This document shows positions 1-5,848 of a stretch of 7,090 bases of DNA, in pieces. The stretch is from an uncultured Neomegalonema sp. (GTDB taxonomy: Bacteria; Pseudomonadota; Alphaproteobacteria; Rhodobacterales; Rhodobacteraceae): contig CALDZQ010000077.1 in assembly GCA_937944035.1 (NCBI GenBank), positions 1 to 7,090 of the forward strand, given 5' to 3'. How positions within the stretch are numbered: the stretch's first letter is position 1; each line of letters starts with the position of its first letter. Under the pieces are notes generated by a model, which worked only from the letters and a program-made list of their open reading frames with translations, was not told where the DNA came from and made no database searches. Made by a program: the position numbers and the translations under genes.

Positions 1-197
1 AGCGCCGCCTCCATCGCCTTGTGGTAGGCTCCGGTCGGCTCAAAAACCACCCGAACGCTGGTCGGGTCGCCAATCCAGGCGATCAGGGCTTTGTGGCCCG
101 CGCCTGTATTGGCGAATTGCCGTGCCTCTCCGGATGTCAGATGATGACAGTCCAGAGTGTCTTTCGATATGTCAATTCCGATGATACTATGATCCAT
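1..197 (-). CDS. IS110-family transposase, N-terminal fragment (runs off the left edge)
   Basis: This is the first 65 codons of a transposase/recombinase read on the minus strand from an ATG at 195-197; the rest lies outside the window. The peptide opens MDHSIIGIDISKDTLDCHHL and later reads VVFEPTGAYHKAMEAA. This is the start of the DEDD (RuvC-like) domain of IS110-family recombinases: a GIDxSKxxLD motif with the first catalytic Asp at residue 9, and an FEPTGxYH motif with the catalytic Glu at residue 53. Members cut and join DNA through the DEDD domain plus a serine in a C-terminal domain, and newer work shows that a bridge RNA guides them. The rest of the DEDD motif and the C-terminal serine domain cannot be checked here. 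The reading frame is intact as far as it is visible, so this may be an active element or a truncated one. Confidence 0.9.
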   Translation of the reverse strand, partial: MDHSIIGIDISKDTLDCHHLTSGEARQFANTGAGHKALIAWIGDPTSVRVVFEPTGAYHKAMEAA

Positions 198-397
198 CTT
201 TTCCGTGTCCCATGCTTGTCATACGGAGCGAAACTCCGTGTATCCGTTCGGGCCTCAGGGAAAGACGGAGGCGATCAAACTGTAGCGCAGCCCTCAAAAG
301 CTCGCGTTATCACGATCCGACCTCCGCCACCGTGAGCGGGTGGCCACCCGCTCACGGCAGTTCATTCAAAACAACGAACCGTGGAAATCATAAGACA
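198..397 (-). ncRNA. Candidate IS110 left-end non-coding region with possible bridge RNA
   Basis: About 200 bases lie upstream of the transposase ATG with no credible protein gene. In IS110-group elements the bridge RNA is encoded in the non-coding left end, just upstream of the recombinase; the IS1111 group places it downstream instead. Structure seen here includes a hairpin at 221-241 (ACGGAG and CTCCGT around a 5-nt loop), a hairpin at 252-272 (GCCTC and GAGGC), and the 28-bp perfect palindrome at 330-357. That is consistent with a folded RNA having several loops. The outer boundary of the element is not visible; I place it before the dispersed repeat at 398 only because that repeat also occurs elsewhere in the window without a transposase. 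Which subgroup this element belongs to is unknown, so the RNA call is inference. Confidence 0.35.
330..357. repeat. 28-bp perfect palindrome
   Basis: The half-site CCGTGAGCGGGTGG is followed directly by its exact reverse complement with no spacer. As RNA on either strand it would form a very stable GC-rich hairpin. It lies 133 bp upstream of the transposase start, within or at the edge of the presumed left end of the element. It could be part of the bridge RNA, a terminator-like insulator against outside transcription, or a palindromic insertion target. It has no T-tract on either side, which argues against a simple intrinsic terminator. Confidence 0.9.
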
Positions 398-500
398 AGC
401 GTTATCAAGGGCAATGGGTTCATTGCCCGACTCGGAAAACGCGCCAAAACAAGAAGTTAGAGTGCCCTGAACGATCCTTATATCGTTCAGGGTGCTCTAG
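398..500 (+). repeat. Dispersed palindromic intergenic repeat, copy 1
   Basis: A 103-bp unit beginning AGCGTTATCAAGGGCAA and ending in CTCTAG. It recurs at 6773-6874 in the same orientation with about 84% identity by hand alignment (16 differences including one 1-nt gap). Two sub-structures are visible: a 7-bp stem GGGCAAT/ATTGCCC around a 6-nt loop (411-430), and a long hairpin at 458-499 whose arms read TAGAGTGCCCTGAACGAT and ATCGTTCAGGGTGCTCTA. That stem is 18 bp with two G-T pairs, both of which remain pairable in RNA. The central linker GGAAAACGCGCCAAAACAA is almost unchanged between copies. Small units flanked by TAGAG and CTCTA are typical of alphaproteobacterial intergenic repeats. 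The copy abuts the presumed IS110 left end. Confidence 0.85.
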
Positions 501-533
501 CCTCAAAGCTGTTTTGCCAATAAGAACAGTGTC

Positions 534-555
534 ATACCCCGCGAAGGCGGGGTAT
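534..555. repeat. Short palindromic unit (9-bp stem, GAAG loop)
   Basis: The sequence ATACCCCGC-GAAG-GCGGGGTAT forms a perfect 9-bp stem with a 4-nt loop. It strongly resembles the widespread proteobacterial intergenic palindrome with a core of the CCCCGCGAAGGCGGGG type. It lies 72 bp past the stop codon of the minus-strand hydrolase gene and could act as its transcription terminator, although no clear T-run follows in that direction. The surrounding 501-533 and 556-626 show nothing else that I can support. Confidence 0.75.
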
Positions 556-626
556 CCGTTTGTCCAGACTTGTTGAAAATGGATTCCATGCCGCCAGCGG
601 CCGACGTGTGTGAATACCTCAGGATA

Positions 627-1661
627 TTAAGCCGGCGCCTGCGATACGGGCGCTCCCCTGAACCACGGCAACCTGCACCAGCGCGGTTCCATGTCTTCGG
701 GCACGCCCGCCGCGCGCATGGCGGCGATGGACCAGCGGGGGCGGTCGCGGAGCATGGCGCTGTAGAGATCAAGCGCGCCGGGGCGGTTATAGACCCCCCA
801 GTGACAGGCGCGCCGTGGCGCTCCCTCAATCGTCGCGCCGCGTTCGGCCAGCCAGTCCGTTGTCCCGGCGCGGTCAAGCTGTACCGCCAGCCAGTTGCCG
901 CGATCCGCACCTAAACCGCGCGCGCCGATGCCGATGCGGCGGGGGCCGGGCAAGGGCGGCGCGAACCGCTCCAACAGCACGTCGAACACATCGTTCTCGC
1001 GGGCGAGGAAGGCGTAGATTTCGGGCGGACGACCGCGCGCAACGGCGTCGACACTGGCCAGTGCGCGGCGGGCGGCGATGGCCAGCTCTGCGGGGCCGAG
1101 CAGGATGGCGCGGCCCATCGCGGCGATCAGGTCCGGGCGGCGTTGGTCTGCGGCGTGGCGCATGGCAGACAGCACGACCCGCGCGCCGAGGCTGTGCGCG
1201 ACGAAATCGATCGGATGGCCGGGAAAACTGCGCGCGATCATCTCGACGGTGCGCAGCAGGGCGCGGGCGGCTGTGTCGGCATCCGCATAAGCGGCACAAA
1301 AGCGCCCGAAGCGTGTATCGGGGCGGCTGTCCCATCCGAAGGCGACGCACAGGCCGTCTTGCCCCGTCGTGTCATCAGCCGAGAAGCCGAGGCCCAGCGG
1401 CCAGCTCGCGGCGCGGTGCAGGCGGTCCGATTTGAGACGCTCCGCATCGAAATGGAACAGAAACTCGTGCGGGTTGACGGCGGCGTGGGCGAACGGGTTG
1501 TAGCGGTAGCCGTGGACGAGAATGACGATGGGTTTTTTGTCCGCGAGGGCAGGGGCGGCATCGCGGATGTCCTGAACCTGCAAGGCTGGCGCATCACGGC
1601 CCGCTTCCGCGTCATAGAGCCGTGGCGTCGCGCCCGTGGCAGCTATACGGAGAATGGCCAT
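627..1661 (-). CDS. Alpha/beta hydrolase, DUF900-like
   Basis: A 344-residue predicted hydrolase. The nucleophile elbow AHSLG is at residues 155-159 with Ser157, following the strand HPIDFV. An oxyanion-hole HG motif is at residues 50-51 in VILVHGYRYNP. Candidate acid residues lie in ARENDVFD (220-227), and His287 in CHWGVYNRPG is the likely catalytic histidine. The order Ser, Asp, His fits the alpha/beta hydrolase fold. The pattern, including the ASWPLGLGF segment and the C-terminal H-G-Y block, resembles the DUF900-like hydrolases common in Rhodobacteraceae. There is no signal peptide, so it is probably cytoplasmic. The ATG at 1659-1661 has a purine-rich AGAGGGAG about 10 bases upstream. 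The substrate is unknown. It is codirectional with the membrane protein gene, 146 bp downstream of it; co-transcription is possible but not shown. Confidence 0.82.
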   Translation of the reverse strand: MAILRIAATGATPRLYDAEAGRDAPALQVQDIRDAAPALADKKPIVILVHGYRYNPFAHAAVNPHEFLFHFDAERLKSDRLHRAASWPLGLGFSADDTTGQDGLCVAFGWDSRPDTRFGRFCAAYADADTAARALLRTVEMIARSFPGHPIDFVAHSLGARVVLSAMRHAADQRRPDLIAAMGRAILLGPAELAIAARRALASVDAVARGRPPEIYAFLARENDVFDVLLERFAPPLPGPRRIGIGARGLGADRGNWLAVQLDRAGTTDWLAERGATIEGAPRRACHWGVYNRPGALDLYSAMLRDRPRWSIAAMRAAGVPEDMEPRWCRLPWFRGAPVSQAPA

Positions 1662-1807
1662 TTATGCGTGCTCCCTCTGGTTTGCGCCCCTGTGCGGCGG
1701 GGCCGGTGATGGTTTTATAACGCCACGCAGAGACGGCTGGTTCCATCGATGCGCTCATCGCAATGTGCGTGGTTGAGAGCAGTGCAGGAACGGGGCCAAA
1801 AGAGAGA

Positions 1808-3355
1808 TCAGGTCAGCGAGAGCAGCAGATCGTGCCAGCCGTGACAGGCGCGCAGGATGAATCCGCCCGCCAGATGCAGGCGGTCGAGGCCCGTCCACAG
1901 CAGGCGCGTTAGGAAGACACACAGCGCGGTGCAGGCTCCGGCAGTGAGGGCGATCATAATGTGGGCGCGCATGGCGACGATGGCGGGTTTGCCGTTGGTG
2001 TGGTGTTCGTAAAGTTGCGCTGCGCAAGTGTTGCGCAGCTTTTCCGGCCAGCACAGAGCGATGACTGTGCTGAAGAGGGCGAGAATAAAGTGGAGGAAAG
2101 TGGGGAGGAGGGTGGTCAGGAAGGTGATAAACAGCCACATATGCGCCGCCGGATTGGTGAAGACCGCGTTCAGGTCGATGACCGTATTGCCGGAGAGCAG
2201 ATTTACAGTATGGGCGAGGCTAATGGCTGTGAGGCAAAGCAGGAAAAACAAGATCAGGCCAACGACGACATCGAATAAACCCCAGAGGAATTGCCCTGAT
2301 GGGCTTTCACTGGCCAACCCGCGCCGCAGCAGATTGCGGGTGGCGGTTATGGAAAGGAAATCAAACTGGGCGTTAACTAGCGGCAGGAGGCCGAGAAAAA
2401 GAGTTAAGCTGGTTGCGTTCGCATTGAGATCAATGTTCGTTAATAATATTCCATAAAATGCCAAAGCCAATGGGACAAAAATGCAATAGGCTGTTTCAGG
2501 GTGGCGTTTGTGTAGCCATTTCAAAGAATTTAAGGTAAATAGCATGGTAGCAATCAAGAAAATCAATGATAAGATAGAGCTTGTATCATAAGGTGTAATG
2601 GACACGACAGTTATGATAAAAATTGATAACAAAACTGAGTAAGCACCATTAAATCTGTATATCCTTCTAGATACAGCAATGAAACAAATTAAATTAAAAA
2701 CAGGCATTGCTGAAATAAAGAAATTACTTAAAATAATTGAAATTATAGAAGCTAATAAAAGTGCAATTGTTACAAATATTAAATAAAAAAATGACGACAA
2801 ATTTTTCAATATTGTTAAAATTTTACTTTTATTTAAAAAATATGTAGCCAGAAAAATTAATCCTACCGCAATCAACGCTCTATTTGTCTGTGTCGCATCC
2901 GCAGCAAGGATTTCGATGCCGCCGATCAGGCCGGGGATGCCCTGCGGTGATACAGTCCATTGTCCGATAACGAACAGCAGCGGGTAGAGCAGCGATACCA
3001 GCAGGCATTTATCGTATAGCCGCCAGCCCCATGCGCGGCTGAGTGCGGTTTTGGGGTCGCCCCGCTTGATAGCCTCCGGGTTCAGCCGTTCATCCACCCA
3101 ATCGAGAGCACCTTTCAATGCCGCACGATAAAAAGTGCGCGGCGGGGCCAAAGTTCCGGCGGGGGGCTGTTTACTTGGCTCGACAAGGGCTTGCCGCAGC
3201 ACTTTCAAGCCATCGCCATCGCTATAGAGGCTGGTTACAAGGTAAGCGATTCCTGTAGTGATGAAGAGCGTCGCGACCTCAAGCGGAAGTGACGGGGTGG
3301 CCGCCTTTACCCCGATCGTGGTGATTATCAGCGCAAGGACGGCGATAAAATCCAT
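1808..3355 (-). CDS. Polytopic inner-membrane protein of unknown function
   Basis: A 515-residue protein I do not recognise. It has roughly 11-12 hydrophobic segments: near residues 25-43, 116-134, 158-174, 188-209, 213-230, 237-254, 260-277, 288-306, 357-381, 403-434 (probably two) and 460-485. Between the first and second helices lies a ~70-residue polar stretch (45-115) with DWVDERLNPEAIKRGDPKTA and an aromatic AWGWRLYDKCLLVSLLYPLL entry into the second helix. That stretch looks like the most conserved-type part. No transporter signature motif or catalytic motif is evident. The start ATG at 3353-3355 is preceded by GACGGGGA about 6 bases away and GAGGA further up. Codons for residues ~179-278 are strongly AT-rich, unlike the rest of the gene. 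The neighbouring hydrolase on the same strand may be a partner. Confidence 0.78.
   Translation of the reverse strand: MDFIAVLALIITTIGVKAATPSLPLEVATLFITTGIAYLVTSLYSDGDGLKVLRQALVEPSKQPPAGTLAPPRTFYRAALKGALDWVDERLNPEAIKRGDPKTALSRAWGWRLYDKCLLVSLLYPLLFVIGQWTVSPQGIPGLIGGIEILAADATQTNRALIAVGLIFLATYFLNKSKILTILKNLSSFFYLIFVTIALLLASIISIILSNFFISAMPVFNLICFIAVSRRIYRFNGAYSVLLSIFIITVVSITPYDTSSILSLIFLIATMLFTLNSLKWLHKRHPETAYCIFVPLALAFYGILLTNIDLNANATSLTLFLGLLPLVNAQFDFLSITATRNLLRRGLASESPSGQFLWGLFDVVVGLILFFLLCLTAISLAHTVNLLSGNTVIDLNAVFTNPAAHMWLFITFLTTLLPTFLHFILALFSTVIALCWPEKLRNTCAAQLYEHHTNGKPAIVAMRAHIMIALTAGACTALCVFLTRLLWTGLDRLHLAGGFILRACHGWHDLLLSLT
2521..2820. other. AT-rich block inside the membrane-protein gene
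   Basis: By hand count these 300 bases hold 75 G+C (25%). The 60 bases at 2881-2940, inside the same gene, are 58%, and 60 bases of puuB (3841-3900) are 65%. The low-GC zone extends more loosely from about 2440 to 2870. It encodes residues ~179-278, four transmembrane segments rich in Ile, Phe, Leu and Ser, using AAA, AAT, ATA and TTA codons. The frame stays open throughout, and both flanks are GC-rich parts of the same protein. Confidence 0.9.
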
Positions 3356-3397
3356 TGATGTCCCCGTCTTTTCCTCTTGCGCGCGCAGATTGCGTTA

Positions 3398-3419
3398 CCG
3401 CGTATGAATTGTCACGCGG
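3398..3419. promoter_or_regulatory. Inverted repeat in the divergent puuB/membrane-protein promoter region
   Basis: CCGCGT and ACGCGG are perfect 6-bp arms separated by 10 bases, in the 148-bp gap between two divergent genes. The spacing places the half-sites 16 bp apart, about one and a half helical turns. It could be an operator for a dimeric regulator of either gene, or chance in GC-rich DNA. No clear -10/-35 pair stands out nearby. Confidence 0.3.
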
Positions 3420-3503
3420 GAATGGTCGCAGGTGGAAACGCATGTCGCAATGGTAGTGTGAAACCGCTTTCCAATCTCCGGTCGGCGCGGCATATCTTGC
3501 GTC

Positions 3504-4784
3504 ATGCAAACCGAGACATATTACGCGGCCAGCGCCCGCGATACCGCCCCCTATCCGCCTCTGACGGGGGAGATCAGCGTCGATATTGCCATCATCGGCG
3601 GCGGGCTGACGGGGGTGAACGCGGCGCTTGAGCTGACCCAACGCGGCTATCGCGTCGCCTTGCTGGAGGCGGAGCGCATCGGCTGGGGCGCGACCGGGCG
3701 CAATGGCGGTCAAGTGACCGGCTCGCTGTCCGGCGACGAGGCGCTGACCAAGCATCTGCGCAAGACGCGGGGGTCGGCGGCGGAGGATTTCGTCTGGGGT
3801 TTGCGCTGGCGCGGGCATGAGATCATCCGCGAGCGCGTCGCCCGTTACGGCATCGACTGCGACCTGCGCCACGGGCATCTTCACACCGCCTACAAACCCG
3901 CCCATATGGCCGAATTGCGCGCTACCTGTGACGAAGCCCAACGTCGCGGGATGGGCGATGACGTGGCGCTGCTCGACACGGGGCGCGTGCATGAGTTGTT
4001 GGAGACGCCGCTTTATCACGGCGGCTTGCTGAACCGGCGCAACATGCATCTGCACACGCTCGACCTCTGCCGGGGTGAGGCGCGGGCGGCGGCGGGGCAG
4101 GGGGCGCAGGTGTTTGAAGGCTCGCCCGTGACGGAGATTATTCACGGGCAGCGGCCTGTCGTTGTGACAGCGGCGGGGCGTGTGAACGCCGATACCGTGC
4201 TGCTGGCGGGCAATGCGTATCACCGCTTGGAGCGCTCGAAGATGGCCGGAAAGCTGTTCCCCGCTTCGCTGGCCAACCTCACAACCAAGCCCCTGCCGGA
4301 AGCGGAAGCAAGGGCGATTAATCCGCAGAATCTGGCGGTTTATGACACGCGCTTTATCCTCGATTACTACCGGATGACCGCCGATAACCGCCTGATGTTC
4401 GGCGGCGGAGCGAATTATTCCGGCAAAGCCTCCCCCGACATCGCCGCCGAACTGCGGCCCTCGCTGGAGCGCACTTTCCCCAGATTGCGCGGGGTCGGGA
4501 TCGAATTCGCGTGGTCGGGGCAAGCGGGGATTGTCCCGAACCGTGTGCCGCAGCTTGGCCGCCTGTCGCCCAACGTGTTCTACGCGCAGGGCTATTCCGG
4601 CCACGGCATCGCCACCTCGCATATCGTGGCCGAGATTATGGCCGAAGCGATTGCGGGCACGATGGAGCGCTTCGACATCTTCGCCAGCGTCCCCCATCTG
4701 CGCAATCCTCTGGGCGAGCGGGCGGGCCAGACCATGCTGGCGTTGGGCATGTGGTATTACCGGATGCGGGAGATGGTGGGGTAG
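3504..4784 (+). CDS. puuB: Gamma-glutamylputrescine oxidase-like FAD oxidoreductase (PuuB family)
   Basis: A 426-residue flavoenzyme of the DAO/DadA superfamily. Family members oxidise gamma-glutamylputrescine to gamma-glutamyl-aminobutyraldehyde with release of ammonia and H2O2, in putrescine breakdown. The N-terminus TYYAASA and YPPL match PuuB. The dinucleotide fold is IIGGGLTGVNAALEL (Gly32, Gly34, Gly37), with Glu55 in LLEAERIG for the ADP ribose, followed by GWGATGRNGGQ (60-70). Later segments EIIRERVARYGIDCDLR, LDYYRMTADNRLMFGGG and FYAQGYSGHGIATSH are characteristic of PuuB. The length equals that of E. coli PuuB. The ATG at 3504 has no strong Shine-Dalgarno, but the N-terminus aligns with the family. 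No other puu genes are present in the window, so another gamma-glutamyl-amine or related substrate is possible. The stop lies 4 bp from that of the convergent LysR gene. Confidence 0.88.
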   Translation: MQTETYYAASARDTAPYPPLTGEISVDIAIIGGGLTGVNAALELTQRGYRVALLEAERIGWGATGRNGGQVTGSLSGDEALTKHLRKTRGSAAEDFVWGLRWRGHEIIRERVARYGIDCDLRHGHLHTAYKPAHMAELRATCDEAQRRGMGDDVALLDTGRVHELLETPLYHGGLLNRRNMHLHTLDLCRGEARAAAGQGAQVFEGSPVTEIIHGQRPVVVTAAGRVNADTVLLAGNAYHRLERSKMAGKLFPASLANLTTKPLPEAEARAINPQNLAVYDTRFILDYYRMTADNRLMFGGGANYSGKASPDIAAELRPSLERTFPRLRGVGIEFAWSGQAGIVPNRVPQLGRLSPNVFYAQGYSGHGIATSHIVAEIMAEAIAGTMERFDIFASVPHLRNPLGERAGQTMLALGMWYYRMREMVG

Positions 4785-4788
4785 GGCG

Positions 4789-5670
4789 TCAGCCTTTGCC
4801 CGGCCACGGATAACGCTTTGCCAGCCGGACCATCGAGCCGAGCGCAGGACCGTGGCGGCGGCCCGCCACCGTCACCAGCGATACCGTGCGCGCGATTTCC
4901 GGCTCTGCGATCGGCCTTGTGCCGATGCCCGCCTGTTCGGGCAGGTATTCGGGCATAATCGAACAGCCCAGCCCGGCGACGACCATCGCCTGCACCCAAT
5001 CCTCGCGTTCGGATGAATAGCGCACGTTCACGCCCAGCGGTTTTGCCTTGCCGGAGGCTTGGAAATAGTCGGTGAACTCGCAATGGACGCGTTTGAGGTA
5101 ATCAATTCCGGCAAGCGCGCTTAGGGGGACGGTGTTTTCTTTGCCGAACCTGTGTCCTTCGGGAAAGGCGAGGACGTAGCGTTCATCATAGAGGGGCATC
5201 GCGTTCAGCGCGTCAGGCAGCATCGGCATCGCGATCAGGCCCGCATCCAGCGACCCGGCCTCGATCCCCGCGATCAGGTTTGTGCCCGACGCCTCGCGCA
5301 CGTCGAGGGACAGGCCCGGTATCTCCTCACGCAAGCGGGTCAGAAAGCCGACCATCCGCGTCGGGGCGATTGTCGACATGACGCCGAGCTTGATGGTGAT
5401 GGCATCCTCGGAGTGGAAATTAGTCGCGTCCTGCCGCGCGGCCTCGCCCGCCGAAACCAGCATTCGGATATGCGGCAGGACGCGCCGCCCCAGCTCTGTG
5501 AGGATCGTGTGGTTGCGCTCGCGGAAGAACAGCGCGCCCTCGAATTCCTCCTCCAGCTTTTTGATTGCTTTGGTCAGGGAGGGTTGGGCGACGTTGCAGG
5601 CTTCCGCCGCGCGGGTGAAGTTTTGCGCCTCGCACACGGCGAGGAAATAGCGGGCTTGATGTACTTCCAT
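4789..5670 (-). CDS. LysR-type transcriptional regulator
   Basis: A 293-residue protein of normal LysR length. The N-terminal winged helix-turn-helix is clear: MEVHQARYFLAVCEAQNFTRAAEACNVAQPSLTKAIKKLEEE, with the HTH around residues 18-37, then ALFFRERNHTILTELGRRVLPHI and a linker helix. The effector-binding periplasmic-binding-like domain covers about 91-290, beginning ITIKLGVMSTIAP. It has cysteines at 13, 25, 197 and 236, but I see no reason to call it OxyR. The start ATG is preceded by AGAGG at 8 bases (5679-5683 on the complement), a good ribosome site. The gene is divergent from the exported-protein pair at 5849 and convergent with puuB, so either could be a target; the binding-site pattern in 5665-5746 favours itself and the exported pair. 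The effector is unknown. Confidence 0.93.
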   Translation of the reverse strand: MEVHQARYFLAVCEAQNFTRAAEACNVAQPSLTKAIKKLEEEFEGALFFRERNHTILTELGRRVLPHIRMLVSAGEAARQDATNFHSEDAITIKLGVMSTIAPTRMVGFLTRLREEIPGLSLDVREASGTNLIAGIEAGSLDAGLIAMPMLPDALNAMPLYDERYVLAFPEGHRFGKENTVPLSALAGIDYLKRVHCEFTDYFQASGKAKPLGVNVRYSSEREDWVQAMVVAGLGCSIMPEYLPEQAGIGTRPIAEPEIARTVSLVTVAGRRHGPALGSMVRLAKRYPWPGKG

Positions 5671-5676
5671 AGCTAA
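5665..5676. promoter_or_regulatory. 12-bp direct repeat, first copy, over the LysR start codon
   Basis: TTCCATAGCTAA occurs here and again at 5728-5739, exactly 63 bp away, about six helical turns at 10.5 bp per turn. This copy covers the LysR start codon (complement of 5668-5670). Two sites on the same face of the helix fit the LysR habit of binding a recognition site and a second site with DNA bending, and would allow self-repression. The role is inferred. Confidence 0.45.
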
Positions 5677-5700
5677 AGCCTCTTTAAAAACTCACGAAAA

Positions 5701-5714
5701 CGCGATTGATCGCG
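5701..5714. promoter_or_regulatory. Palindrome CGCGAT-TG-ATCGCG in the LysR intergenic region
   Basis: Perfect 6-bp arms with a 2-bp spacer lie between the two copies of the 12-bp direct repeat. It may be an additional regulator site. It is short, and no regulator can be named from the sequence. Confidence 0.3.
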
Positions 5715-5719
5715 CTATT

Positions 5720-5750
5720 TTGTAAGGTTCCATAGCTAATGGTTATGAAT
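5720..5750 (+). promoter_or_regulatory. Possible sigma-70-type promoter for the exported-protein pair
   Basis: TTGTAA (5720-5725) and TATGAA (5744-5749) are separated by 18 bases and point toward the gene at 5849, giving a leader of roughly 90 bases. The match is moderate. The candidate LysR box overlaps the spacer and the -10, which fits regulator control of this promoter. Confidence 0.35.
5728..5746. promoter_or_regulatory. Candidate LysR-type binding box (T-N11-A dyad) with second direct-repeat copy
   Basis: This holds the second TTCCATAGCTAA (5728-5739). It also contains the dyad CCAT-N5-ATGG (5730-5742) and the wider imperfect dyad ATAG...TTAT (5732-5746), in which T5733 and A5745 are 11 bases apart, the LysR T-N11-A signature. 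It lies between a LysR gene and the operon divergent from it, the classical place for such a box. Assignment to this LysR protein is inference from position. Confidence 0.5.
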
Positions 5751-5848
5751 ACGGCAGACAATCGATATTTCCGTTACCGCTGGTGATGCGCCATCTTCAT
5801 TCCTGTCAACAGCGACACGAAACATCATAAGCAAGAGGAAACATCACA

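Noticed and set aside
21..460. Two plus-strand open frames (104 and 82 codons) over the transposase start and the region after it
   Set aside because: The first is largely antisense to the transposase N-terminus and the second runs through the palindrome and the dispersed repeat. Neither has a credible ribosome site or protein-like composition.
398..500. CRISPR array
   Set aside because: Two related units exist in the window but they are more than 6 kb apart, about 100 bp long, imperfect, and have no spacer periodicity.
815..1709. Long plus-strand open frames opposite the hydrolase gene
   Set aside because: They encode Arg/Ala-rich low-complexity peptides typical of antisense shadow frames, while the minus frame has full hydrolase motifs.
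1662..1807. Possible promoter or terminator between the membrane protein and hydrolase genes
   Set aside because: Only short, long-looped complementary stretches (CCACGCA with TGCGTGG) are seen. There is no T-tract and no convincing -10/-35 pair.
3279..4697. A 472-codon open frame on the minus strand, opposite most of puuB
   Set aside because: It is the antisense of a clear PuuB-family gene in GC-rich DNA, where stop codons are rare. Its product is rich in Arg, Gly and His with no recognisable domain, and it also overlaps the start of the membrane protein.
4789..5670. OxyR assignment for the LysR-type protein because of the redox-like neighbours and its cysteines
   Set aside because: The cysteines at 197 and 236 do not match the spacing of the OxyR redox pair, and the surrounding sequence lacks the OxyR signature.
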